NCBI RefSeq assembly: GCF_003143935.1
Contig: NZ_QFRX01000001.1
Location: 8,333,507-8,397,506, forward strand
Reading direction: 5' to 3'
DNA: 64,000 nt
Source: Streptomyces sp. Act143
GTDB lineage: Bacteria; Actinomycetota; Actinomycetes; Streptomycetales; Streptomycetaceae
The translations under genes were made by a program, and so were the position numbers. Of this stretch, positions 26,216-34,593 are shown piece by piece. Under the pieces are notes generated by a model. It was not told where the DNA came from and ran no database searches. It worked only from the letters and a program-made list of their open reading frames with translations. Position 1 is the stretch's first letter. The number at the start of each line of letters is the position of its first letter.

Positions 26216-28717
26216 ATGTTCCGTTCCGTCCTACGCTCCGTGCTCCGCGACCGCCACAGGTTCGCCCTGCCCGCCCTGGCCGTGCTGATCGGCGTGGCCT
26301 GCGTCAGCGGCTCGCTGCTGTACACCCAGTCGCTGGCCCGGGGCGCTGCCCAGGTGCAGCGGGCCTCGCGCCCCGACGTGTCGGTGGAGGTACGCCCGAT
26401 CGCAGGGGGTACACCCCCCGGCGAGGCATTGCTGCGGCGGCTCACCTCACTGCCCGGCGTCGAAGCTGCGCGGGGCACCCTGCGCGGGCGCGCCTTCCTG
26501 GTGGCGCGCGACGACAGCCTGGTGGGCACGCCGTCGGCCGACGCCGGAGTCAACTTCGTACCCGACACCCACGGTGTCGACCCGCGCTACCCGATCACCG
26601 AGGGACACGCACCCGACAGGCCCGGGGAGGCCGCCGTCGACCAGTGGTCGGCACGGAAGGCCGGGTACCGGGTCGGCGACCGGGTGCGGCTCGTCGCCGC
26701 CGGCGAGGTCCACCAGGTGAGGCTGACCGGGGTGTTCACGGTCCACGACCCCGCGACTGCCGCCGGCGGCACGCTCACCGCGTTCGACGCGGCCACGGCA
26801 CGGGCCCTGTTCGCTCCGGCACCCGGCCGGTACACGTCACTGACCCTGACCGCCGCCCCCGGCATCTCCTCCGCCGCGCTCGCCGAGCGGGTGACGCGAG
26901 AGCTGCCGCACGGCCTGCAAGCCGTCACCCGCGCCCAGCTGGACGCGGAGGCCGCCGCAGCACCCGACCGGGAGAAACTCGGCACGCTGCTGCTGCTGTT
27001 CGCCGGGATCGCGCTGTTCGTCTCCGCATTCCTGGTGAGCAACACCTTCACCATGCTCAGCGCCGTACGCGCCCGTGAACACGCACTGATGCGCGCGGTG
27101 GGCGCGAGCCGGCGCCGGGTGCTGGGCATCGTGCTCACCGAAGCGGCCGTCGTCGGCACCGTGGCAGCCGTCGCCGGATACGGGCTCGGCATCGGCGTGG
27201 CCGCGCTGCTCACCCGCCTGTTCGGGGCCGTCGGCGGCCCCGTCACCACGGCCGCACCGGACGTCCTGTCACCGCCCGTGCTGCTGGTGGCCCTGTGCGT
27301 GGGCGTGGGCTTCACGGCCGCCGCCGCGTTCGTCCCCGCCCTGCGGGCCTCCGCCGTCGCACCGGTCGCGGCGCTGCGCACCGACACGCCGGTCGCGGCG
27401 CTCTCCCTGCGGCGCCGCAACCGCTACGGAGTCGCGGTGACCGCGGGCGGTGCGCTGCTGATGACGGCCGCGGGCGGGGATCTCGGCGTGCTGTGTCTGG
27501 CCACACCCGTGCTGCTGGCCGGACTGATCCTGCTCACCCCGCAACTGGCGAACGGGGCGACCCGGGCCCTGCGCCGGCCGGCCGGCCGTCTGTTCGGGGT
27601 GCGAGGAACCCTCGCCCTGGCCAACACCCGCCGCAATCCGCGGCGCACCGCCGCGACGGCCGGGGCGCTCACGGTGTGTCTGGCCCTCGTGAGCGCGGTC
27701 ACCGTGGCACTGGCCTCGCTGAGTACCACCGCCGGACGCGAGGCGAGGGCCGACATGCCGACGGACCTGCGGATCACCGCGGTCGACTACGCGCAGATCG
27801 GCGCCCACACCGCGGCGCGGGTGTCCCACCTGCCGGACGTCGCAGCGGTCAGCTCGGTGCGCGAGGCCGGAATCCGGCTGGGCGACGGCTCGGTGGTGTG
27901 GAGCGCCGTCGTGGACCCGAAAGCGGTGAGCCAGGGCCACCTCGCGCCCCTCAGCGTCCGGACAGGCCGCCTGGACGACCTCTCCCAGGGCATCGCGGTC
28001 ACCCGTTCCCTCGCTGCGGAACACGGCTGGCGGCTGGGCGACCGGATCACCGGCCGACGGTTGTCGGACGCGGGCGACCCGGTCGGAAAGGGCCTACGGC
28101 TGAAGATCGTCGCGGTGTACGACGGCCCCGACGCCCTGGGTCCGGCCCTGCTGCCCGAGAGCGCGGTCGCCGGAAAGGGCGACATCACCTCGGTGCTGAT
28201 CCGGGCCGAGCCGGGCCGGACGGCGGCCGTGAAGGAGGAGATCCGCCGGACCCTGCACGATCCGCTGCTGGTCGTCGAGGACCGGGCGGACGCGGGAAGG
28301 GACGCCGAGCAGGGTTTTGGCCAGTTGCAGTCCGTCCTGTACGCGATGCTGAGCATCACGGTCACGGTCGCGGCGCTGGGCGTGGCCAACACCATGGGCA
28401 TGGCGGTCTTCGAGCGCAGGCGGGAATTCGGCCTGCTGCGCGCGGTCGGCCTCGACCGGTCGGGGGTGCGTTCCATGCTGCGCGTGGAGTCCGTCGTGGT
28501 GTCGGCGCTGGGCGCCGCTCTCGGCATCCTCGCGGGCGGGGCGGCGGGGGCGGCGGCGGTGGTCGGCCAGCACGGGGCGGTACTGGAGGTGCCCTGGACG
28601 GCCCTGCTGATCCTGTTCGCCGGCGCGGCCGTCGTGGGGGTGCTCGCGGCACTCGGCCCGGGGGCGCGTGCGGCGGCGGTGCCGGTACCGCAGGCGGTCG
28701 GCGGTGAGACGGGTTGA
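26216..28717 (+). CDS. FtsX/MacB-type ABC transporter permease
   Basis: 833 aa with two FtsX domains. Hydrophobic helices occur near residue 15-35, then three around 260-400, and again around 480-530 and 710-830, in the MacB-like topology with two large extracytoplasmic parts. Motifs include REHALMRAVGASRRRVLGIVLTE and its C-terminal counterpart RRREFGLLRAVGLDRSGVRSML. SD GGAAGG precedes ATG26216. No ATPase subunit gene is adjacent on either side, which is unusual. Divergently transcribed from the two-component system across a 176-bp gap that must hold both promoters. Confidence 0.9.
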   Translation: MFRSVLRSVLRDRHRFALPALAVLIGVACVSGSLLYTQSLARGAAQVQRASRPDVSVEVRPIAGGTPPGEALLRRLTSLPGVEAARGTLRGRAFLVARDDSLVGTPSADAGVNFVPDTHGVDPRYPITEGHAPDRPGEAAVDQWSARKAGYRVGDRVRLVAAGEVHQVRLTGVFTVHDPATAAGGTLTAFDAATARALFAPAPGRYTSLTLTAAPGISSAALAERVTRELPHGLQAVTRAQLDAEAAAAPDREKLGTLLLLFAGIALFVSAFLVSNTFTMLSAVRAREHALMRAVGASRRRVLGIVLTEAAVVGTVAAVAGYGLGIGVAALLTRLFGAVGGPVTTAAPDVLSPPVLLVALCVGVGFTAAAAFVPALRASAVAPVAALRTDTPVAALSLRRRNRYGVAVTAGGALLMTAAGGDLGVLCLATPVLLAGLILLTPQLANGATRALRRPAGRLFGVRGTLALANTRRNPRRTAATAGALTVCLALVSAVTVALASLSTTAGREARADMPTDLRITAVDYAQIGAHTAARVSHLPDVAAVSSVREAGIRLGDGSVVWSAVVDPKAVSQGHLAPLSVRTGRLDDLSQGIAVTRSLAAEHGWRLGDRITGRRLSDAGDPVGKGLRLKIVAVYDGPDALGPALLPESAVAGKGDITSVLIRAEPGRTAAVKEEIRRTLHDPLLVVEDRADAGRDAEQGFGQLQSVLYAMLSITVTVAALGVANTMGMAVFERRREFGLLRAVGLDRSGVRSMLRVESVVVSALGAALGILAGGAAGAAAVVGQHGAVLEVPWTALLILFAGAAVVGVLAALGPGARAAAVPVPQAVGGETG

Positions 28718-28917
28718 GCCGGGGCGTCGAGGAACGGCCTGCTGGAGCGCTCCGCCAGACGCTGCACCAGGACGCGGACACACGGACCGCCTCCGCCGCT
28801 TCCGGCCGGCGTCGCGTGGCGCGCCGGCCGTAGCTCCCGGCCTCCCGCAGACGCTCGATGCGGCCCGGGCGCGACCGCTGTACGTGGCGTGTACGTGGTG
28901 TTGCTCATGACCTTTGC

Positions 28918-28935
28918 GATACCCCTAGGGGTATC
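28918..28935. promoter_or_regulatory. Perfect 18-bp palindrome, CsoR/CstR-type operator
   Basis: GATACCCCTAGGGGTATC. The C4-N-G4 core with flanking AT is the hallmark of DUF156 (CsoR/RcnR/CstR/FrmR) repressor sites. It lies between a -35-like TTGCGA (28914-28919) and a -10-like TACTCT (28939-28944), so binding would block the promoter of the MMPL gene. Confidence 0.7.
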
Positions 28936-28956
28936 GAGTACTCTGGGGCCGAGATT

Positions 28957-28970
28957 TACCCCCCGGGGTA
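28957..28970. promoter_or_regulatory. Second CsoR/CstR-like half-palindrome
   Basis: TACCCC-CC-GGGGTA, 37 bp downstream (centre to centre) of the perfect site and just upstream of the MMPL SD. Probably a second DUF156-repressor contact. Confidence 0.6.
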
Positions 28971-28988
28971 TCTGAAAGGGAGATGAGC

Positions 28989-31163
28989 ATGACCACTGCC
29001 CAGTTCACACGGGAGACGGCGGACGCCTCCGCCGAGCCGGCGCCGCCCGGCCCACTGGGGCGCCTCGGCGTCTGGGCCACCACTCACCTGCGCCTGGTGC
29101 TCGTGCTGTGGCTGGTCCTGGTGGCCGGTCTCGGGGCATTCGCGCCCCAGGTGACCTCGGCGCTGGCGGGAGCCGGCTGGCAGGCCAACGGCTCGGAATC
29201 CGTGCAGGTACGCGAACTCGCGCAGCAGCACTTCGGGGGCAACGCCTCCTCCGCGCTCCAGGTCGTCGTCACCTCCGAGAAGTCCGAGAAGCAGGTCTCC
29301 GACCCCGCGATGAAGAAGGTGATCGCCGAGGCGACCGCCCTGCTCGAGGCCGACGCGCGCATCGCGACCGTCGTCCAGCCGCAGCCCGGCGCGACCATCA
29401 GCCGTGACGGCAGGACAGCCGTCCTCCTGGCCGGAGCCGGCGCCGACACCAACGACATGGTCAGAGCCGCCGACGACCTGAAAAAGCCCCTCGCCGCACT
29501 GTCGGGCGACGGCGTCGCGGTCCACGCCACCGGGGCGTCGGTGATGTGGAGCGACTTCAACACCGCCAACCACGACTCCATGATGAAGTCCGAGATGGTG
29601 TCCTGGCCGGTGACGATGGCCATCCTCGTGCTGGCCTTCGGATCCCTGGTCGCGGCCGGACTGCCGCTGCTGCTGACCATCGCCGGCCTCGCCGCGTCCG
29701 CGGGCGCGCTCGTGCTGCTCAACCACCTCACACCGACGTCGATCTGGGCGATGAACTTCGCCATGATGTTCGCCCTCGCGCTCGGCATCGACTACGCCCT
29801 CTTCCTCGTCGTCCGCTTCCGCGCCGCGCTGGCCCGGCACGGCAACCCGGTCCGCGCCGTCGCCGAGACCATGGACACCGCGGGCAAGGCGGTCGCCCTG
29901 TCCGGACTCACCGTCCTGGTCAGCCTGTCGGCCGTGATGCTGGTGCCCGCCCCCGCGTTCCGGTCCATGGCGCTCGGCATCATGCTCGCCGTCGTCTTCG
30001 TGCTGGCCGCGACACTGACCCTGCTGCCCGCGGTACTCGGCCGACTCGGCACCCGGATCGACGCGGCCGCCCTGCCCTTCGCCCGCGCCACCCCCACCGA
30101 TGACGGCTCCTCGCCACGCTTCACCGCCTGGGGCGAACGCCTGTGGCGCCACCCCTACCGATACGGCGTTCCCGCACTGCTCGTCCTGGTGGCACTCGCC
30201 GCCCCGGTCATCGGACTGCGCACCGCGATGCCGTCCATCACCGTCGTCCCCAAGGACGATTCCTCACGCGTCGGCTACGAGGCCGTGCAGCAGGCGTTCG
30301 GCGACGGAGCACCGGGCACCCTGCAGATCATCACCCCCACCGCCACGGCCCCCGCGACGGCGAAGGAACTCGCCGCGAACCAGGGCATCGCCGGCGTGCT
30401 GCCCGCCCAACCGGCCGCGGACGACAGCGGGTTGTCCCTCATCCAGGCCGTCCCCGCCGTCGACCCGTCCGACCCCGCACTGGCGCAGACCGTCGACCGA
30501 CTGCGTCACGACCTTCCCGATGAAGCGCTCGTGGGCGGCGCCGCCGTGGAGAACCTGGACCTGCAAACCACCCTCGACGCCAAGACACCCCTCGTCATGG
30601 GCGTGGTCCTCGCACTCGGCTTCCTGCTGCTGCTCATCGCCCTGCAGGCACCCCTGGTGGCACTGATCGGCACGGTGACCAACCTGCTCGCCACGGCCGC
30701 GGCCTTCGGCACCGCCCGGCTGATCTTCCAGGACGGTCACGGAGCCGGCCTGCTCGGCTTCACCCCCCAGGGCTTCCTGGACGGCTGGGCGCCCGTGTTC
30801 TTCTTCGCCATGATCTTCGCGATCGCCATGGACTACACGGTCTTCCTCCTCTCCACTGCCAAGGAGCACTACGAGAAGACCGGCAACCCCCGCACCGCCG
30901 CGGTCGCCGCACTCGGCCACTCCGGCCGCGTCATCTTCGCCGCCGCGGCCGTCATGGTCGCCGTCTTCTTCACCTTCGCCCTCTCCGGCCCCCTGCCCCC
31001 CAAGGAGATGGGCATCGTCCTGGGCATCGCCGTCCTGCTCGACGCCGCCCTCGTCCGCCTCGTCCTGCTGCCGGTCCTGCTCCGCCTCACCGGCACAGCC
31101 GCCTGGCACACCCCGGGCTGGCTCAAGCGCGTCCTGCCCGACATCCACTTCAACCACAGCTGA
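28989..31163 (+). CDS. MMPL-family (RND-type) transporter
   Basis: 724 aa from ATG28989, which has AAAGGGAG at ideal spacing; ATG28983 is too close to it. Two repeats of one helix, a large extracytoplasmic loop and five to six helices are seen. Typical MMPL motifs are FAMMFALALGIDYALFLVVR and FFFAMIFAIAMDYTVFLLS. Such pumps export lipids or hydrophobic compounds using the proton gradient. It is preceded by two DUF156-type operators, hence likely induced by copper, persulfide or aldehyde stress; no such regulator gene is in the window. The next gene, a 55-aa Cys-rich protein, is co-transcribed 33 bases on. Confidence 0.9.
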   Translation: MTTAQFTRETADASAEPAPPGPLGRLGVWATTHLRLVLVLWLVLVAGLGAFAPQVTSALAGAGWQANGSESVQVRELAQQHFGGNASSALQVVVTSEKSEKQVSDPAMKKVIAEATALLEADARIATVVQPQPGATISRDGRTAVLLAGAGADTNDMVRAADDLKKPLAALSGDGVAVHATGASVMWSDFNTANHDSMMKSEMVSWPVTMAILVLAFGSLVAAGLPLLLTIAGLAASAGALVLLNHLTPTSIWAMNFAMMFALALGIDYALFLVVRFRAALARHGNPVRAVAETMDTAGKAVALSGLTVLVSLSAVMLVPAPAFRSMALGIMLAVVFVLAATLTLLPAVLGRLGTRIDAAALPFARATPTDDGSSPRFTAWGERLWRHPYRYGVPALLVLVALAAPVIGLRTAMPSITVVPKDDSSRVGYEAVQQAFGDGAPGTLQIITPTATAPATAKELAANQGIAGVLPAQPAADDSGLSLIQAVPAVDPSDPALAQTVDRLRHDLPDEALVGGAAVENLDLQTTLDAKTPLVMGVVLALGFLLLLIALQAPLVALIGTVTNLLATAAAFGTARLIFQDGHGAGLLGFTPQGFLDGWAPVFFFAMIFAIAMDYTVFLLSTAKEHYEKTGNPRTAAVAALGHSGRVIFAAAAVMVAVFFTFALSGPLPPKEMGIVLGIAVLLDAALVRLVLLPVLLRLTGTAAWHTPGWLKRVLPDIHFNHS

Positions 31164-31196
31164 AAAACCGACAACGACAACAGAAGGAGAACACCC

Positions 31197-31364
31197 ATGT
31201 GCCAACGAGCCGTCTGCCGCACCTGCCAAGGAATCACCTACCGAGGCTGCGGCATGCACGTGGAACAAGTGCTCGCCGGAGTCCCCAAGTCCCAGCGCTG
31301 CACCTGCGACCCGAAGACCCCGTCCACCGGAGGTCTTTGGAAGCGCCTGCTCGGCCGCTCCTGA
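31197..31364 (+). CDS. 55-aa cysteine-rich small protein
   Basis: Starts MCQRAVCRTCQG, continues GCGMHVEQVLAGVP and SQRCTC, giving six cysteines plus a histidine in 55 residues. This pattern matches a family of short actinobacterial proteins of unknown function with a CxxC-x7-C-G-x-H layout, likely to bind zinc or another thiophilic metal. It has one of the best SD sequences in the window (AGAAGGAG). It is in the MMPL operon behind CsoR/CstR-like operators and followed by a terminator, which fits a role in metal or sulfur stress. Confidence 0.8.
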   Translation: MCQRAVCRTCQGITYRGCGMHVEQVLAGVPKSQRCTCDPKTPSTGGLWKRLLGRS

Positions 31365-31391
31365 CCCTCGGCCTCTCCCACCCGACCAACA

Positions 31392-31415
31392 GCGGGGCCC
31401 CTCTGCGGGCCCCGC
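31392..31415 (+). terminator. Hairpin terminator after Cys-rich protein gene
   Basis: GCGGGGCCC (31392-31400), loop CTCTGC, GGGCCCCGC (31407-31415). Confidence 0.7.
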
Positions 31416-31572
31416 CCGCACCATGCCGGACCCCCGCACCACGGAACACACCGAGACGACCAAGACGCCTCCCTACCCCTCCTCCTCCCCCTCCCCGTCT
31501 CCGCCGACCTGCGCCCTCAGAGCGGATTCCGAACACCGGGCACCGAGCCGCAACCCCGAAAACACCAGCAGG

Positions 31573-31811
31573 TCAGGCCACGTTCCAGGCACGCAACCGC
31601 CGACCCACCAGGCCAATTACCATCGCACCGGAAGCCGCGCCCCGCACCAGGGCGACCGCCTCATCGCGCTTTAGAGTCCTGGCATTGATCCGGGCGACAC
31701 CGCGTACAAAGGGCCGTAGTCGTCCACCTGCGGGTCACCGGGCAGCAACTCGGCAGCATGCAGCAGATAGCTCACACCAACAGGGTGAAGCGGTTCGTGT
31801 TGCTGTGTCAC
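31573..31811 (-). pseudogene. Doc/Fic-like toxin relic with frameshift
   Basis: From GTG31811 the frame reads VTQQHEPLHPVGVSYLL, then AAELLPGDPQVDDYGPLYA. Coding then continues in a different frame as VARINARTLKRD... to a stop at 31573. Joined, GDPQVDDYGPLYA-VARINARTLKRD resembles the N-terminal part of Streptomyces Doc-like toxins. A small indel breaks the frame, and the catalytic Fic motif (HPFxxGN) is missing. Inactive remnant. Confidence 0.5.
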
Positions 31812-31926
31812 AGTGCTTCTCCACCGCGGTGGCCCGGTCGTAGGCGGCGGACAGGATGTACTCCTGCAAGCTCACGCCCTCCTGCCGTTTTGCGGCCTCG
31901 ATCGCGGCGCGCACAAAGAGCAGGCC
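31812..31926 (-). pseudogene. Antitoxin relic upstream of the Doc-like remnant
   Basis: The frame LFVRAAIEAAKRQEGVSLQE followed by YILSAAYDRATAVEK resembles the C-terminal helices of ribbon-helix-helix or DUF1778-like antitoxins. The start is lost and the end is out of register with the toxin start. Together with 31573-31811 it is a decayed toxin-antitoxin locus on the minus strand. Confidence 0.4.
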
Positions 31927-31958
31927 CTAGTCCCCTTTGGCGGTTGCCCAGGGGCGTG

Positions 31959-32585
31959 ATGGCAGGAGCGGCGCTGTGGCAGTCTGCTCGCGTGGACGAT
32001 CTCGTAGGCACACAGGCCCCGGGCTGCCGCCTGACCGACCCCGCTGAGTCGGTTGCGGAACTCGAACGGGCGCTGCCCGGTCTTGAGCCCCATCGTCTGC
32101 CGACACCGGCGAGTATCGACTGGCCACGGCTGGAGGGCGTGCTGGGTACGGCTCTGCCCGCCGACTACAAACTCCTCTGTGAGCTCTACCCGGCGTTCGT
32201 GCTCAGTGACTTCATACTCGTCAGCGGCCCGGCACCGGGCGCCGAAGTCACCTGGGCCGAGGACACTGAGGACTTGGAGATCGTCGCTGAGTGGTGCGAG
32301 GACGCTGACTTGGCCATTCCCATGCATCCGTACCCCGCGGCGGGCGGCCTGCTTCCCTGGGCCACCTCCAACCAGGGGGACTACTTCTTGTGGACCACCA
32401 GCCCCGACGGACCGCAGGAATGGATGGTCACCGTCGCCTCGCGCAATGGCGCATGGTGGCACTACGCCGGTGGGGCGGTTCAGTTCCTGGCCGATCTGGT
32501 GAGCGGTGTCCTGGAGCCCTGGGCGCTGCCGCCAGTCCGACCGGAGATCACCTGGGTCCAGCAACCAGGCGGTGGCAGCAGATGA
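31959..32585 (+). CDS. SMI1/KNR4 family protein
   Basis: 208 aa. The segment LEGVLGTALPADYKLLCELYPAFV is the SMI1/KNR4 (SUKH) signature, followed by WAEDTEDLEIV and LLPWATSNQGDYFLWTTSPDGP, also typical. SUKH proteins are often immunity proteins or binding modules. Start is uncertain: ATG31959 has a short-spaced GGGG; GTG31992 (VDDLVGTQ) lacks SD but has CAGTCT six bases upstream, as in a leaderless start. No toxin gene is next to it, so an orphan immunity-like protein is likely. Cytoplasmic. Confidence 0.75.
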   Translation: MAGAALWQSARVDDLVGTQAPGCRLTDPAESVAELERALPGLEPHRLPTPASIDWPRLEGVLGTALPADYKLLCELYPAFVLSDFILVSGPAPGAEVTWAEDTEDLEIVAEWCEDADLAIPMHPYPAAGGLLPWATSNQGDYFLWTTSPDGPQEWMVTVASRNGAWWHYAGGAVQFLADLVSGVLEPWALPPVRPEITWVQQPGGGSR

Positions 32586-32720
32586 CTGTCACCGCCATGC
32601 CTGCGACGGCGAAGAAATGCCCGTTTCCTGTGCCGTCGATGCGGGCGGCGGAACCCCGATAGCCAGGACACGTGCGTTCGACGCCCTGGCGGACCAGGGC
32701 CTGTACTCCGTGCACTTGAG

Positions 32721-33251
32721 ATGCGGCAGCCCTCCACCCGCAGCGACGGTCGACCCGCCCTCGACACACTGCAACCCGACGATGCCGGGCACACCACCAC
32801 CATCACCGTCCCCTCCCACCTCCGCGTAGCAGCCGATCAGAGTCGGCTGCGCACAGCAGTCGGCGAGTTCTTCGACGCGCCGGAGCCGGAAACCGAGCTG
32901 TTCAGCCCATGCTCTGTCAGTGGTCTGTGGTGGGATGACCAGACTTTGTCGGTGATCTGCTGGGAGACCATCATGACCTCTTCGTATCCGTCCCTGACGC
33001 GCGCCTTGGGCGAGGCTTTGGTCGATGTCCTGTGGTTCATAGAAGGCAGCGAGGACGAGCAGATGGATGAGGACGACGCGGTCAAGGTGATGGAGGGGGT
33101 CGCGCACGCATTCAGTACGCTGACCGATGACCAGCGGCAGGAACTGATCGAGCTGGTGGGGGAGATGGCAGCCGCCGAGACCGACTCGGCTCGCCGCGAG
33201 TTCCTGGAAGAGTTCCCGGACGGGTTCGGGCTGGTCGATGACGAGTCCTGA
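32721..33251 (+). CDS. Acidic hypothetical protein
   Basis: 176 aa, no signal or membrane part. The C-terminal 90 residues are very acidic and helical (EGSEDEQMDEDDAVKV; ELIELVGEMAAAETDSARREF). The centre contains LFSPCSVSGLWWDDQTLSVI. I do not recognise a family. The start is uncertain because no SD is clear; GTG32811 or another later start is possible. It follows the SMI1/KNR4 gene by 135 bases on the same strand and could be another immunity-type or chaperone-like protein. Confidence 0.55.
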   Translation: MRQPSTRSDGRPALDTLQPDDAGHTTTITVPSHLRVAADQSRLRTAVGEFFDAPEPETELFSPCSVSGLWWDDQTLSVICWETIMTSSYPSLTRALGEALVDVLWFIEGSEDEQMDEDDAVKVMEGVAHAFSTLTDDQRQELIELVGEMAAAETDSARREFLEEFPDGFGLVDDES

Positions 33252-33372
33252 GCAGCAGCCTTCCCAGGAGTGAGCAGGACGCGCGTGCGAGGGAGTCCGA
33301 AGCCGACGCGGGGGAACATCTGGCGCTTGCGCATCGTGATCGTCCACCCGTGATCGGCGCTGGGCGCTGGTC

Positions 33373-33897
33373 TCAGTCGGTACCCCCGGCAGGAGCGTCC
33401 TGCCAGCCAGGCAAGGTCAGCTCGTCGTCGCGCAGCGACCAGAACGGCGGCTGATCGGACGGCGGTCCAGCAAGGACCCGCAACTCCTGCGGCCGGTATT
33501 CGTCACGTGCGTCCTCGACACTGAAGCCCGCCGAGGACAGCACCGCGGCCATCGCCTGCAGCATTGCTGCCCGGACCGCACTGGAGTGCCGCAGGACCGG
33601 CTCATCCAGTTGCTTCAGCCCGAACGCACGGCTCGCGCAGGCCTGCAGGCGAGGGCTCGCCTGCCAGCCCACGAACACTCCGCCCGCCGCGTCGGCCCCG
33701 TCATCGACCTCCACCTCGGCGCCACCGGCCAGCACCGAGTTGATGCCCGGCGCAAGCACGGGCAGCCCCGCGGCCGCCAGCTCGTTGCGGACCTTCCAGG
33801 AGAGCGCCTCCAAGGCCGCGAACTCCTCAGCACTCACTCGTTCGAACACTCTCTCAATCCAATGCGTGTGACAGAAGGCTGTGACCGTGCAGGTCAT
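33373..33897 (-). CDS. Hypothetical protein
   Basis: 174 aa from ATG33897 (GGGTG upstream at about 12 bases); a TTG at 33924 or GTG at 33837 are alternatives. Codon third positions are GC-biased on this strand, supporting a real gene. Features include a helical N-terminal part (EEFAALEALSWKVRNELAAAG), a middle VDDGADAAGGVFVGWQ and a helical AAMLQAMAAVLSSAG segment. The family is not recognised. Convergent with the acidic protein gene at 32721. Confidence 0.6.
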   Translation of the reverse strand: MTCTVTAFCHTHWIERVFERVSAEEFAALEALSWKVRNELAAAGLPVLAPGINSVLAGGAEVEVDDGADAAGGVFVGWQASPRLQACASRAFGLKQLDEPVLRHSSAVRAAMLQAMAAVLSSAGFSVEDARDEYRPQELRVLAGPPSDQPPFWSLRDDELTLPGWQDAPAGGTD

Positions 33898-34026
33898 GTG
33901 CGTGTGATCACCCTGCCAGGACAAGGTTGCACATGTGGACCGTTGTCGTGATGCCGTGATGCCGCGTTGTCGGCAGTCGCGGGGGACCGCCGCATCGTGA
34001 GGTTGGCTGACGCGACAACGCCGAGG

Positions 34027-34218
34027 TCAGTCGGTCCTCACGACATCCGACAGGGGCACGTCGACAGTGCTAGGGTCACCCAGGATGTCGACGGCCAACT
34101 GCACGCGTCCACGACCGAAGTCGACGGCTCGAACAGGGCCCCTGAAGCCTGCGAATGGCCCATCGGTGACCCGCACAACATCACCTGTCTGAACCTGTGC
34201 CTCTTCCGTCACGTCCAC
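34027..34218 (-). CDS. Stand-alone KOW-domain protein (NusG C-terminal-like)
   Basis: 63 aa. VQTGDVVRVTDGPFAGFRGP, VRAVDFGRGRVQL and VDVPLSDVVR match the KOW/SH3-like C-terminal domain of NusG, including the invariant Gly of the KOW turn. The NGN domain that binds RNA polymerase is absent. GTG34218 follows AAGGGGGG at good spacing. In NusG this domain contacts NusE or Rho; alone it could modulate transcription-translation coupling. It is 129 bases upstream of the hypothetical gene at 33897 on the same strand. The gap 34219-34593 shows no gene. Confidence 0.7.
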   Translation of the reverse strand: MDVTEEAQVQTGDVVRVTDGPFAGFRGPVRAVDFGRGRVQLAVDILGDPSTVDVPLSDVVRTD

Positions 34219-34593
34219 CCACCCCCCTTACTGGTGACAACCAGATTCCACGATCGCTGCCCACGAGTGCATGGTGATCCGTCAGCGGGCTCGCTATCCC
34301 GTGTCACTGTTCCTCCGCAGCCCCCCAACGGACATCACGGCAGCCACGCACCGAACCCATCAGTCCATGACGAGCGACATCAATGTGTCCCAGATGGCGA
34401 ACACAGTCCAGATCAACGCAATTTTTCTGCCCTAGGTTCGGTTCAAGATCTGGCATGTACTCCCTCACCGGCGATCAGGCCTGACGCGAAGCCAGGAGTC
34501 GGAGCCGTACCGGGAGGCATGACCATGGCCTGCACCAAGGCCGTCGAGGAGGCTCGCCCTCCTGCATGTTTGTGAGCGCGGACGTTCGGCGCG

